Part shown: positions 13,096 to 24,380 of the stretch, in pieces
Layout: every line of letters starts with the position of its first letter
Position numbering within the stretch: the first letter of the stretch is position 1
Assembly (NCBI GenBank): GCA_027186245.1
Contig: CP114495.1
Coordinates: forward strand, 8,114,501 to 8,178,500
Source of the DNA: Coriaria nepalensis
Taxonomy: Eukaryota; Streptophyta; Magnoliopsida; Cucurbitales; Coriariaceae
Reading direction: 5' to 3'
DNA length: 64,000 nucleotides
The notes under the pieces: generated by a model
Databases searched by the model: none
Seen by the model: only the letters and a program-made list of their open reading frames with translations
Told to the model about the DNA's origin: nothing
Program-made: the position numbers and the translations under genes

Positions 13096-15654
13096 ATCAC
13101 ATTTTTTTTTGGAATATACAAGTATGTCAGATCTAACTATGATGAAGATCATGCTTATTGAGACTCAAGTTATTTAAAGCCTAAAGATATGAATTGTTTG
13201 TTGTCATAAGATCTCAAAAATAGATATTGATAATCTGGATAGACAATCACATACCTAAAGTGTTTAGGGTTAGTGGAACATCATGATGATTATGTGGCTG
13301 CTTAGTAGAGATTAAGAGTACTGAACGTGATACTTAGATAATTTTTAATGGTAATTAATATTGATTATTTATGAAAATTATCTAGTGACTATATTACATA
13401 TGATCCTTAAACCTGAAATCCCTATGATATCTTATGTGTTGGGTCTCATACTTTCACATCATTCCAATTAGTCCTAGCCAAGGGTGAACATGAGTTGAAC
13501 CATTGGGTATGAAATTTTGTATATGAAGGTTGTGAGTGATCAAGAGAGAATATAGTGCCTATGTATTTTGAAATAAGTCCTATAAGCTGTATACTTTATT
13601 GAACAATGAAATCTTTGCACGGTAGTATGATATGAAAATAGTTTCAGTAAATCCCTTGTCTATGTTCATTAAAGATATGACAGTTCATATATTTATCTAT
13701 TAGGGTTTAACAATTAAACTATGTCCTAGGACGTATCGAGACATTGGTAAAATGGAAGGATTATTGTTGTACATATGTTAGTCACAATAGGTTCTTTTGG
13801 AAGATTCTTACTTCTCATCTCTCAGGTAGTCATGACACTTTGTTAGAAGTCAATCTTGCTTTGGAGGTTTAAGTTAATTAATCATAAGATGGCATAAATA
13901 ATTGTTTAGTTTAAAATATGTTTTTAAATGAAATGAATCTAATTATAAATTAGATAAAATCATAAAGTATAAGGTTCTCCAATTGGTGTGATGTAGAACT
14001 TAATAGGTTAAACACATTAAAGTTCAAAAGTAACTTAATTAAGTTGTCTATGAGGATAAAGAAAACGGACAGTTTTGATTTTAGGGGTAAAATCATAATT
14101 TATCTTATAGTATGACTAAAAAGCAAAGTGGTAAATGATTAATTTATTAAATCTATTGTCATTCTGTTTTGCAAACACAACTAACTATGATATTAATTTA
14201 ATTAGAATTCAAAAATTTACATCAATACTATTTACTTCACCATAAAAGTGTTCTGAATGTTTCTAATTAGTAATTATACATTAAAGGGTTAATGACATAA
14301 TTTGTTAATTGGATTTCGTTGGCTAAATTAATCAAAATGTTGATTAATATCCATGAGTTATAACCCATGGTATAGCCAACCATGGTAAATGAGTTTGAGC
14401 TATTGTTTCCTTAATTAAGTTTATGAAACCTAATGTGTTTAGGAAACTTTAGATCTAGTGGAGTACTATAAATGCCTCACTAGGGTGGCCGAAAATCACA
14501 ACCAATTCTCTTGCCTCTTGGCCAAAATCCATAATGTGAGAAAAATGAGACATTTCCCTTTTCTTCCACGAGCTCTTTGAAATATGTAATGAATCTTAGA
14601 GTAAAAAATTAACTGAGCAAATTAAACTGCATAGACTACGATTAGAGGGTGAACACCTAGCACCTCGATCTTCATGTTCAATTCAATCATGATAAAAGAG
14701 TAATGAGATTCATTCAATTATGTATTAAGATCAATAAGTTTTCTTAGATCCTAATCATTTTGATTTCCTGTAACTTTTATGTGTTTTCTGTTAAATATAT
14801 ATTTAATATATATTTAATATATATTTGTATAATCTATCTCAATGTATGTCTATGAGCTTAATTCATATTTTAGATTAGATGTAAAAAAATTTAAATTACT
14901 GCTTTAGCTTACAAATTACTTGTAGATTAATAGTTACGGCCTACGAACCATCTATGATGCTTAAGTTAGTAAACATATCAAGATGATCACTTATAAAAAT
15001 AACTAGAGTTGTTTATTTGAATCATACCTTGTGAGGTGTACGGATGAGGATATTTATAAGCCTCGCTTGTGGGAGCCCTTAGGGTTAAAGACTCTCTTGC
15101 TAATAGAGTCAAAGGAGATCTTGATCTCTTATTTTTAGGGAGGAGTATTTGATTTCTTTGGCATGGAAATAGGTCTCATCCTCTACGTGTAAGCCAAGTG
15201 GCCTCTTCGTCGGCCATGGTTGGACTGAGTGGCATCTTCATCGACCATAGATTGAGACACCTTTGTCAGATGAGGTGGATGGACCTTCGCCACCCTTAAC
15301 CCGTGATAGGGTCTTAAGTATTGGGCATGTGCTAGGTGCATGAGTTTATCTTTATCTGGGCCGAGGAGCCCTAGGTCGTGGGGCCCACATCTGATGGGTG
15401 ATTTTCCCTCATCAGACACGGACTATGAGAATAGTATGTATCATACTTATACAAGAAATTCTTATATTCAGGGGTCTTTTATTAAAAGTAAAGACAGTTA
15501 ATAGAAACAAGTACCAACCCCAATTAAGGTTACTCACCAAATAAAGACAACTAACACTACGTAGATCTTCCATTAACTTTGAGATTAGCTTTTGTTATTT
15601 ATTTTATCCATAAGGTAGTTTAGTGTTGGTCGCTTTAAGAAGCTCATACACCAT
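13096..15654. other. Unassigned non-coding stretch, possibly decayed LTR-type sequence
   Basis: No protein similarity on either strand. About 13130-15060 has moderately complex, non-AT-only sequence full of stops; the feel is of non-autonomous LTR element internal or LTR sequence, but no paired LTRs, primer-binding site or polypurine tract could be paired by eye. A short GC-richer island at 15180-15420 is open on the minus strand for 78 codons and has a weak internal repeat (GGCCTCTTCGTCGGCCATGG and GGCATCTTCATCGACCATAG). I do not regard that ORF as a gene. Confidence 0.35.
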
Positions 15655-17585
15655 CTATCCACAATGCTTGGGGCCAAATCCAATCCTTCCTCGACCAACA
15701 TCATGTACCACCTGCAGCGTTCGCTGTTGAGTGTTCCCAAATAGAGTCATCTCACTCTCATGTTCGTTTCTAACAAATGCTAAGCAAATTTTTGATATGT
15801 TCTCTATGTATATTGTCCCCATTTGGTGAATCTTAACCTCGACTTCATTGCCAAAATGAAAACTAACTTTGGGGATTTCAAACGAGTCATAACCAGTAAG
15901 GTTGTAGCATGTATCCAGTAAATGAAGCCCCTCAGTTTTCGGATAATGCTCCATCCACTTTTCAAACTCGACTTGTAGAGCATCATATGCTGTAGGCGGT
16001 AATCGAGTTAAAACAACGCCCGTGTCAATAATTGCATTGGATTTCGAAAAAACCGTCTTGGGGATTTGTAACTTACGACCCGCTACACTTATACCCGTAA
16101 TTACTAGACTGTAAGTAGAACTATGCGATGTCTCCTTTAACGGTACATACTTAATAGAGTCACTGTTTACATTACCAAATGTAAGATATCCTCTGTGATA
16201 AGGAGTAGAGGGTAAACAGTATGAAAATACTTGTTTATATTTCTTCTTTGTTTGGTCCAGTAGGGAGACATTGCCGCGTCCAAGGCCGAGTACTCCGGAA
16301 GCACCAAGCTTAAGGCCAGAATAGAATACGCTACAACCAAAAGGAAAGTTGTCAACCACTTGAGAAGATGTTAAAGTTAGCCTATCTTCATTACCAATTC
16401 CCTCAGTATATGACTTATCACGAAACTGAATGGCATAAATACATGTCGATTCATGACATGTAGTTACGATTCCTGCATTATTAAATATTTGTCATGAGAT
16501 TCTATAATTATTGATACTCAAAGATAGATTTCCTTAGAATACCTAAAAATTTCCCTTTCTCTTACCTGTGGTAGAATTAAGTTGAGAGCACAATGGCGAA
16601 GGACACGAAATATTAGCAATTGTTGTAGACGTAGATTGTGTGAAGAAATTCGAGTTGTCTTCATCGCTTCCGCATAACAACCAAGTGAAAGAACTTGCGG
16701 TGTCGAGCATGAAAGAGACGTCTTGTTTAGGTGTGCCGAGTTGGACATTTACAACATAATCAGTAATCCCGATGTTAGAACTATACTGAACCGGGATAGC
16801 AGACTCTATCAAGTTGTTCAAATCATGGTTGTTATAACTATCCATGTGATCATTAAAATGGTCGGAATGTATGAAGGCGACTCGATATTTGTCATTGAGG
16901 AGAATTTGATCGAGCGTGGGAGCATTTGGTCTGCTTTGTCTTTGTTGATGGCAGGGTCCATGTCTGTTAACCACTTTCAGATATGCTCCTTCATTTAGAC
17001 CTGAAGTGGTGAAAACATAATTATTTCTAGCCATTAGAGTTAATTAAGTGGAAGAGACATGAGGTATCTATTAAGTGTTAAATGAGCTATTTTTGGGTGA
17101 GCCTATTAAGTTAACTAACATTGCACCAAATAATTAGTAGAGGAATCTTGGACAGATGTATACCGTACACACCGATCAATCACATCCGCAAACATCAGCT
17201 GCACATATCACATTAGGTCCTATATATGTTTGTCATTGATCGGTCTATGGCCTCACCCTATCTACCTAAGAATTTCAGACAACGTAAGATTACTTTTTAA
17301 GTTCAGGTCATCCAAAAATTCGTCTCTCACTCTCGTTATATACATAAACTATCTGTGTTGTGTTCTAAAGATTTGTTAAACACATGATATAGAGATTAAA
17401 CCTTTGGAGAAGGAGTGACAAGTAGGTTTGGTGGATAGTAAAGAGGAGAGTTGAATAGTGTGAGATCTTGGAAGATTGTGAGTTCTTAGTCCCAAAGCAA
17501 TACATCTTTCTAAGGAGAAGATAATGAGACATTGGATTACTAGACAATAATATGGGGCAAATGAGGAAGTGGGAGAGTTAGCCAT
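15655..17585 (-). CDS. Atypical aspartic protease (At5g10770/nepenthesin type), copy 1
   Basis: Three exons 17585-17402, 17000-16566, 16472-15655 (GT-AG, phase 1 at both junctions), 478 residues. Residues 1-34 form a hydrophobic secretion signal; a propeptide region with the family's R-HGPC motif follows, then the two-lobed pepsin-like fold. The first catalytic aspartate, D161, sits in LDTASSFTW, where the usual DTGS is DTAS. The second, D356, sits in IIDTGVVLTRLP (usual DSG). Family landmarks LGLGRGNVSLLDQT, VFSYCLPS, and the C-terminal LFGNTQQRTLQVVHDVGRGRIGFGP are intact. Copies 2-4 share the same intron positions and phases. Expected to be secreted; proteolytic activity is uncertain because of the altered first motif. 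It is inverted relative to the other three copies. A TA-rich tract at 17617-17633 lies just upstream and could act as a TATA region. Confidence 0.88.
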
Positions 17586-18410
17586 TTGAAGCTAATTGAA
17601 TCACTCTTTCTCCTTATGTATATATATATATATAGAGTGACATAAAAAGTAAATGAACTTGACATTGCGTGAGCGTAAAGGATGTTGTAAAAAGGTATAA
17701 TCACCCAATATAGTCAGTCACCAATTAGTTTCTTTCACTACAATTGTGTGGCCTTTTTGCCCTTTCTTTTAATTCAAGACATAATTTGTCGCATGACGCA
17801 AGTGTCATTTAGAGGTTCTTACCAGTTACCATTATGCTTTTATGTTCTTTCGAGACTTGTGAAGAGTTACATCTTTTTGTGAGAAACTCTTAAGTAGAGC
17901 TGATCTAACTTATACCAAGTAGTCACGATGTCAACTTCATTAAATATTATATACGATTATGATTGATTGATAAATTAAATCAACCCAAAAATTCCAACAT
18001 TTCTCTAAGTACCATGGAATATTATCCGAAGTGTTTATTCTCATCAAATGGGTAAGACTACTCTCAAGTGCATCGAGAGAAATAGGCAAAGATCATCCAC
18101 AAATAAATTAAACCTCAAAGGTCAAGATCATCCGTCGACTGCAATCAAGAGTCTAATTTCTCATCAAACATCTATGTTTCTTTGGTCAAGTTCATGATCT
18201 GAATGGAAATGGAAATGGGTATACAAACTTGCTACAATTATTATTATTATTATTTTCTTATTTTTCTTTGTGGGAGTATATTCAAATTATTATACGGCTG
18301 ATATGAACATCGTAATTTACAACCCCCTACCCACCCAAAAAAAATAATAATAAATGACCAACAACAAAACTACCAAGTTCACTCTAAAGCTTATGAAAAA
18401 TGGATGGTCA
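17586..18410. other. Spacer between divergent upstream and 3' ends
   Basis: Promoter side of protease copy 1 (17586 upward) and 3' flank of ING1 (up to 18410). A TA dinucleotide run lies at 17617-17633 and a TTA repeat near 18238-18253. No gene recognised. Confidence 0.5.
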
Positions 18411-20150
18411 TTAACATTGAGGCACAAATCTGCAAGTGGGACAGTACCACTTGCCCTTGAATCTGGTTTCCGGTGTTAGTCCAACACATGAATAGTGGAA
18501 CCATTCACCTCCTTGGCACTGTGTTTGTTGATATAGCAAAACTTATTCATTACTCGCACAAAACAAAGATAAAAGCTGAAAAAGAGAGAACATAGATAGA
18601 GACTTACATTCTCATTGTCACAAGCAATCATATCTCCAAATGAAACCTGATATATCCAAATGATGAGATAAAGCATCTTAATACAAGTCGATCCATACCA
18701 TTTAAGCAAAACTAAATAAATTGTTCGATAAACACCAAATAACCAAGTTCGATTGAGGAAGTGACCTGATGACAAACACAATAGGTAGGTTCGTTTGGAT
18801 CAATGGGTTGATCAATATCAAGAGGAGCAAAGTCCTTTTTATTGCTTCCAGGAGGAGGCATGAGCTTGAAATCTCTATCCCGTTCCCGGTCCCAATCCCG
18901 CTCTCTATAATCCAGTCTCTTCGACTGGGGTATTCCATAAAGAGGTTTACGTTTCTCAACTTTAGGAACTAAAGGCAATGGAGGGAGAATTTCCGGTTCA
19001 TCTGGAGATATCTTTCCCTCTTGAAAGAGAAATATATAAGGTGAATAATAATTGATAAACTATTTCACGAAAGCAACAATTACCAAAATCAGAGCAGGAA
19101 AAAAGAGTACCTTGTTTTAGATCTTCAGAGAAGTTGTGCAGATCCTCATCAAGTCTTTTGATGTGGCTATCTATCTGAACAGATTAACAGAAGTACAATA
19201 ATGAAAATTGCGTCATGTATAAAAAATAGGTAACAGGACGAAAAACCAAGCCAAGCTCGATACTCTGAAAGAGGGAGAGTAGTGAAAACAAAATGGAAAA
19301 CAATTGCACAATATTAACAGCTGATTACAAAGAGATTAAACAATCGATCAAATTAACACAGGACTCAGATCCCCTTTCATGAGCTTGAAAAAAGTAAATG
19401 ATTGGAGAATTCTACATCAGTGGACCAAATCCACCACCATATGTCCAAAATTAAGAGGCAAAGCTCTATCCAAAAAACGCCCAAGCACAAGGTTCCCCTA
19501 TCCAACTCATTCTAAACAATACTCCAAATTTATTGGGGGGGGGGGGGGGGGGGGAACCATGAAGCAACACACAGAGATTCGAGAAACTTAGAAACCCCAA
19601 GTTAAAACCCTACCAGGTCATAAGCTTGCCTTGCAAGCAAAACTTTCTCAGTACAGAGACTTAAGGCACTATCTTGATTTACTTCTATATCCTTCCGTAT
19701 TTTTTCAATGGTGGCCTCATCCTCTTCATGATTACTGTAACATCCTTTCTTCGATCCCTGTGAAGACAATCCCAAGCAGTACTTTGTCTGCTGCATTGTT
19801 TGGTTTATCATCGCTTTTAAGAATAAAATATTTCAGAATTCAATCACGCATACCAGGAAGATAAGAATTTTACAGAACAGTAATACATTTGTAAATATAT
19901 AAAAAGCAGAAAAAGAGAGAAAAAAGAGGTATTTACTTTGGGATCTATCATCGAGTTCTCTGACGGTATTAAGAAGCCTCTGAAGCTCAGCAGGCAATGT
20001 GCTTGCATCTATGAAAATGTAATTTCAATATCTATGTTAGAGAATTTACTAAGAAAATAAAAACACTTATGAGGTGCTTCAAAGAAAGCGAAGCAAAAGC
20101 GTACACTCTAAGTAGTCATCGACATACACTCCAGTTCTTGCTATTGCCAT
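18411..20150 (-). CDS. ING1: PHD finger protein ING1 (inhibitor of growth family)
   Basis: Seven exons 20150-20105, 20008-19937, 19813-19614, 19174-19111, 19019-18766, 18646-18608, 18518-18411; all GT-AG and in phase, 260 residues. The N-terminal ING coiled-coil region spans about residues 8-120 ([29 protein letters not shown]). A basic, Arg/Asp-rich linker follows ([12 protein letters not shown]). The C-terminal PHD finger, about 207-256, has the CVCHQ...C...[14 protein letters not shown]...WYCPTC zinc ligands. ING proteins read H3K4 trimethylation and recruit histone acetyltransferase complexes in the nucleus. Length is close to the family norm and the start context matches ING orthologues ([15 protein letters not shown]). 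The exon that splits the PHD finger is only 39 bases long. A 20-G run lies in the fourth phase-0 region intron (19175-19613). Confidence 0.93.
19535..19554. repeat. Poly-G run of 20 bases in an ING1 intron
   Basis: Homopolymer seen directly (poly-C on the transcribed sense strand of ING1). Such runs are prone to sequencing length error. Confidence 0.9.
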
Positions 20151-20624
20151 TTGCTAAAACAAACGTTTCTTGTTTGGGATTTTCTCTGCAAAATGTAAGT
20201 TCCCGTCTAAATACGCACAAGATGGTGCTAGAAGAAGAAAAAAATTCTCCTTGAAATGCTCTTTCATATCAACATGTTTTAGAATGGATATATCTTCCCA
20301 ATAGACCTAAGAATCTTAAAATTATCTTTAGGGTGTACTTAGAGATCGAAATTTTAACTAAAAAAGAATGAAGAAGCTCAAGCTAAGTTTAGGGATTTTG
20401 GACTTGGATAAAGCTCAGAATCAAGCATTATTCGTATGTTCAAACTCGAGCTTCGAACAGGCTGGATTATTCCCACACAGAGCAGAAATAAAACCAAATT
20501 TACTAAGACAGTAAACTTGAATGCTATCAATCAATTCTTACAACAAGAAACAGAAATCAGAGATTAAAGTTGAAGGAATTTCCGAAACACGTGGAAGAGA
20601 AACCCTAGAACCTCGATTTGGAAG
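20151..20624. other. ING1 upstream region
   Basis: Expected to hold the ING1 5' UTR and promoter. An intron in the 5' UTR is possible but not shown. No other gene recognised. Confidence 0.4.
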
Positions 20625-20780
20625 ATGAATGAACAATCCAGTGGTTGCCTACTAAAAAGGAGGAAGAATTTATATGCGTACCAAATGAAAAAAAGGAAGA
20701 AAAGCAGCGCCGATGAGGATGAGGTGCCTGAGGAGAAGGTTTCGCCGGAAAAGGATAATAAACCGTCAGCCCGCCCTTAG
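20625..20780 (+). CDS. Small ORF of 51 codons upstream of ING1, hypothetical
   Basis: Opens with ATG at 20625 and stops at 20778-20780. The product is very polar: a basic block (LKRRKN, MKKRKKSS) followed by an acidic one (ADEDEVPEEKVSPEKD), resembling the N-terminus of a nuclear protein. It runs divergently from ING1 about 475 bases away, so it could use a shared promoter region, or be the surviving first exon of a gene cut off by the copia relic that begins about 180 bases later. I do not recognise a family. Coding status unproven. Confidence 0.25.
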   Translation: MNEQSSGCLLKRRKNLYAYQMKKRKKSSADEDEVPEEKVSPEKDNKPSARP

Positions 20781-20959
20781 AGGGAAGAAGCTTGCTTGTG
20801 AAAGAGAATGCGATGGTCCGAGACTCCAGTGTATATTCACTTGTGTGTATATAACTTCGGTTTCGAACTGGAGTTCGGAAGCGAGATTAATTGTCTATAC
20901 AATATTTAAAAAGGAAGAAAAAATTTAAATGAATTTTATATTATAAAAAATTAATAAAT

Positions 20960-22747
20960 AAAAATAATAAATGTGTCGTCCAACCCACCTCAGTCCATTT
21001 GATACGTTAGCTCTACTCACTCTTCGAATCTTGTTCCATCTGCTGATCTTCCTCCATCTTCCTCCATCTTACTACCTGAACTTCATTCTTCCCAGCCTCT
21101 TAGAAGAAAGTCTTCTAGGGCTCCATCTTTCTGGACTAAAGACTATACTTTGTCCAACACTAAGACAAACATGTACCATTGTTAAATTTCCTCTTTCCTA
21201 ACATGTTTCATACCAACAGTTCTCCCATAATTATCAATGCTTCTTATCCTCTTTATCACAAATATATTAACCAACTTCATAATCAGAAGCCAAATGCTAA
21301 ATATGTTGAGGCAATGAATGTTGAGACACGTACATTGAAATCGAATGGAAAATGATAAGTTGTCTCCCTTCCTCCTGGAAAAAGAGCTATTAGGTGTCGT
21401 TAGGTCTGTAAGATTAAGCTAAAGTCAGATGGAAATATTGATAGATATAACGCCAGACTTATAGTTAAGGGTTACAGTTAGAGAGAATGAGGGGATTATA
21501 CAGAAACTTTCAGTATTTTAACTAAGATGGCCACTGTGAGAACTATTTTTGACATAGATGTTATGAGATAATGGCTTTTTTATTAGATGGATGTCTACCT
21601 TCCTCCAAGTTGATCTCCATAAGGTGGTCTTCATGCAATTGCCTCAAGGGTATAACACCAAAAGAGACAAAAGGGTATGCATATTACAAAAATCCATCTA
21701 TGGCTTCAAACAAGTATCAAGACAGCGGAACTCCAAATTTACTACTGCCTTAATAGCCATTGCTTTTAAGCACTCTCCTACTGATCATTCCTTCTTGACC
21801 AAGTCTACTACCAGCTCCTTTACTATACTCCTATTATACGTTGATGATATACTAATTAAGGACTTAGATTCTTTACGATGCTTTCTAGGATTGGAGGTCC
21901 TTATGAATGAAAAAGGGATATGTTTGAATTAAAGAAAGCAGGTTTTGGAGTTGTTGAATGAAGCATGTCTCACTAGTTCCAAACCCGTTTACACACCTAC
22001 AGAACAAAATCTAAAGTTTACTTCTACTGCTTTTGATTCTCAGACTGCTCTCAACAACGATGACAAACTACTTGATGATCCTACATTTTATCAACGACGA
22101 TTGGCTGTTTGATATATTTGACGATGACAAGACCTAATTTCTGCTTCTCAGTTCAGCTACTAAGTCAATTCATGCAACAACCCAAACGGTCTTACCATGA
22201 AGTTACCTTGAGGGTTTTGAGATATATCAAGCAATCTCCTGGTTTAAGGTTGTTCTTTAGCTCTAACAGCTCTTTATAGCTTCCTGCTTATTATGGTTCA
22301 AATTGGGCGTCATGCTTGATGCCATACAAATCAATCACATGGTATTGTATAAAGCTTAGTGATTCTTTGATTTCATAGAAATTTAAGAAACAAGTGACTC
22401 TCAGTAAGTCTTCTGCGGAGGCAGAATATAGAGCCATGGTGGCTACTACCTGTAAAGTAACTTGGCTGGCTCATCTCGTTCAAGATCTCAAAGCTCATCA
22501 TCAAGGTCTCATTCCTTTTTACTATGACAACTCAGTTGCCAGACAAATAGTTGCTAGCCCGATCTTCCAGACAAAACACAGCAATATCAGTTGTCATATT
22601 ATCCGTGAGAAAATCTAATCTGGTCTTAATCAAATAGCATGTATCCAATATTCTGAGCAGCTTAATGATGTCTTACCTAAAGCTTTATGCAAAGATCAAC
22701 ATCAATTTTTGCTTTCCAAGATGGGAGTTCTCGACCTCTTTCACTGA
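20960..22747 (+). mobile_element. Dead Ty1/copia pol remnant
   Basis: Blocks appear in copia order: an integrase-tail region with PLRRKSSRAPSFWTKDYTL near 21095-21150; a reverse-transcriptase start with CKIKLKSDGNIDRYNARLIVKGYS near 21405-21470 and KMATVRTIF near 21520; the catalytic box LLYVDDILI at about 21831-21857; and an RNase H end with LSKSSAEAEYRAM (22400-22440) and KHSNISCHIIREKI. Numerous stops and frameshifts show it is inactive. The final codons near 22725-22745 read MGVLDLFH, the usual end of copia pol. Confidence 0.87.
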
Positions 22748-22960
22748 CAGTTAGTTAGTTAAATGACAGTTAATTAAAGCTCAATATTATTAGTTATACG
22801 GTTATGAGAGCTAGTTGTACAACTGTTTAGCTTAGTAATCATTACTTAAACTAAGCTTGTAATCATTATTCAGTCGATGAATAATCACTTTTTCGCCAAT
22901 TTCTCTCTCCTCTATCTGTCGTTACCAATTCAGATGATAAATTCTTATCATCCGCCATGA
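22748..22960 (+). repeat. Probable 3' LTR remnant of the copia element
   Basis: Immediately follows the RNase H end and begins TGACAGTTAGTTAG. It contains repeated ACAGTTA words and a CAGTCGATGAATAATCA segment typical of plant copia LTR R/U5 regions. No matching 5' LTR was found, so the boundary and call are inferred from position. Confidence 0.4.
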
Positions 22961-24380
22961 TTAAGACTTATTTCTTACTTCTGAGTAGTATAATGGATGT
23001 GTAAGCTTAAAGAAAATACACTAGGTAAATTCTTAGGAAAGATTGGTGATACCAGACTTCATAGACAGAACTTTCCTAGGCATGTACTTAAACCACACAC
23101 CTCCTAAGTTATCGATTAGACAAAACCTTTTTTTTTATAAGGGGTTAAAATATAAAATATAGGAAATACTAGGGCAAAAAGGTTTTTCTAGAAATTATGC
23201 ATGCCAAAAGATATTTTAGAGAAATACTAGGTCAAAAGTAATTTAGGGGAACGTTCTAGGGAAAATATGGTAATATCCTAATATTTGTGGACAAAATGGA
23301 TATAGTATAAAGTTATTGGGTGCAAATGGAATTGGTAGAAATTTCTAGCGTCAAAGAGGAATTAATGGAAACGTATAGTGCTATATCTGAATTTATGAAT
23401 ACCTTAGGGACCAAACAGAAAATTCATGAAAAAACTTTTGAGGTCGTTACTCAATAGCCAAAGTTGACTGATTTCAAGAATTTCTCGAAGCTCCTGGTAT
23501 AATCAAAAATTGAATTTGATTCAACAAAAGAGTTATTGGGTTATTTTGGTTGAGATTTAAAATTTTACCTAGTTATTATGTGTCTTTTAAGATTTAGATT
23601 CTGGTTTACTTATTAACATAAGGTTTATATGCCCTTCAAAAGAGATTAATATTTTTTGTTTTAATCTCATTGCCAAAAATTTTACCTTAATTTTCTCATT
23701 TGTATTGTCTACAAATAAATTACTAGTCTTTTACTATTTGAAGGAAAAAAATGTTACTTTTACCTAAGAATTTCTCCAAGCAAATTGAGCTAAATTGATT
23801 TCTAGAAAACTCTCTTAAGTGATCACATCAGATGACTTATCAAATTCTTCTAATTTAACTTTATTTTAGTTAATATGATACTTTATTTAATAATTTTTCA
23901 CATAACTCCATATAATTTCTCTATTTAATTCTTTAAATCTATTAATTATTATTATTTATATGTTTTATTAATATTAAAAGAGGAGAGAGGAATTTATTTA
24001 TATTTTAAAAGAGAGAAATTTATTTACATTAAAAAAATAATAATAATAATAATTAACTTTGCTATAATGATTATTCAAATTTAAAGAATCAATAAAATAA
24101 AATTAAAAGATATAGTTTGTATTCAAAAACATATAAATTGGCCTATGATTTTCGATCTTGCATAATGCTGAAGTGTTGATTGGGAGTAGTTTGTATTCAC
24201 TCCTTGGGAGATCAATAATCATTGGATGAGTTGGTGGTGTAAATTTTTGGTAAATGTGTGTATCCTAAGTATTGGTTGCGGGTCATAGGTTTTTGCCTAC
24301 TTGTCTTTTCTATATAGAGTAGAGAGTTTTCACGAAACGATCCAAAAATTAAAAGAAAGTTCAAGGAAAAGAAAAGAGCC
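22961..24380. other. Spacer and promoter side of protease copy 2
   Basis: AT-rich, with stops in all frames and no recognisable protein. A CTATATAGA box lies near 24310, about 70 bases before the copy 2 ATG, and is a plausible TATA region. Confidence 0.4.

Noticed and set aside
15183..15419. 78-codon minus-strand ORF in a GC-richer island
   Set aside because: No recognisable domain and internal sequence repetition; likely part of a decayed repeat.
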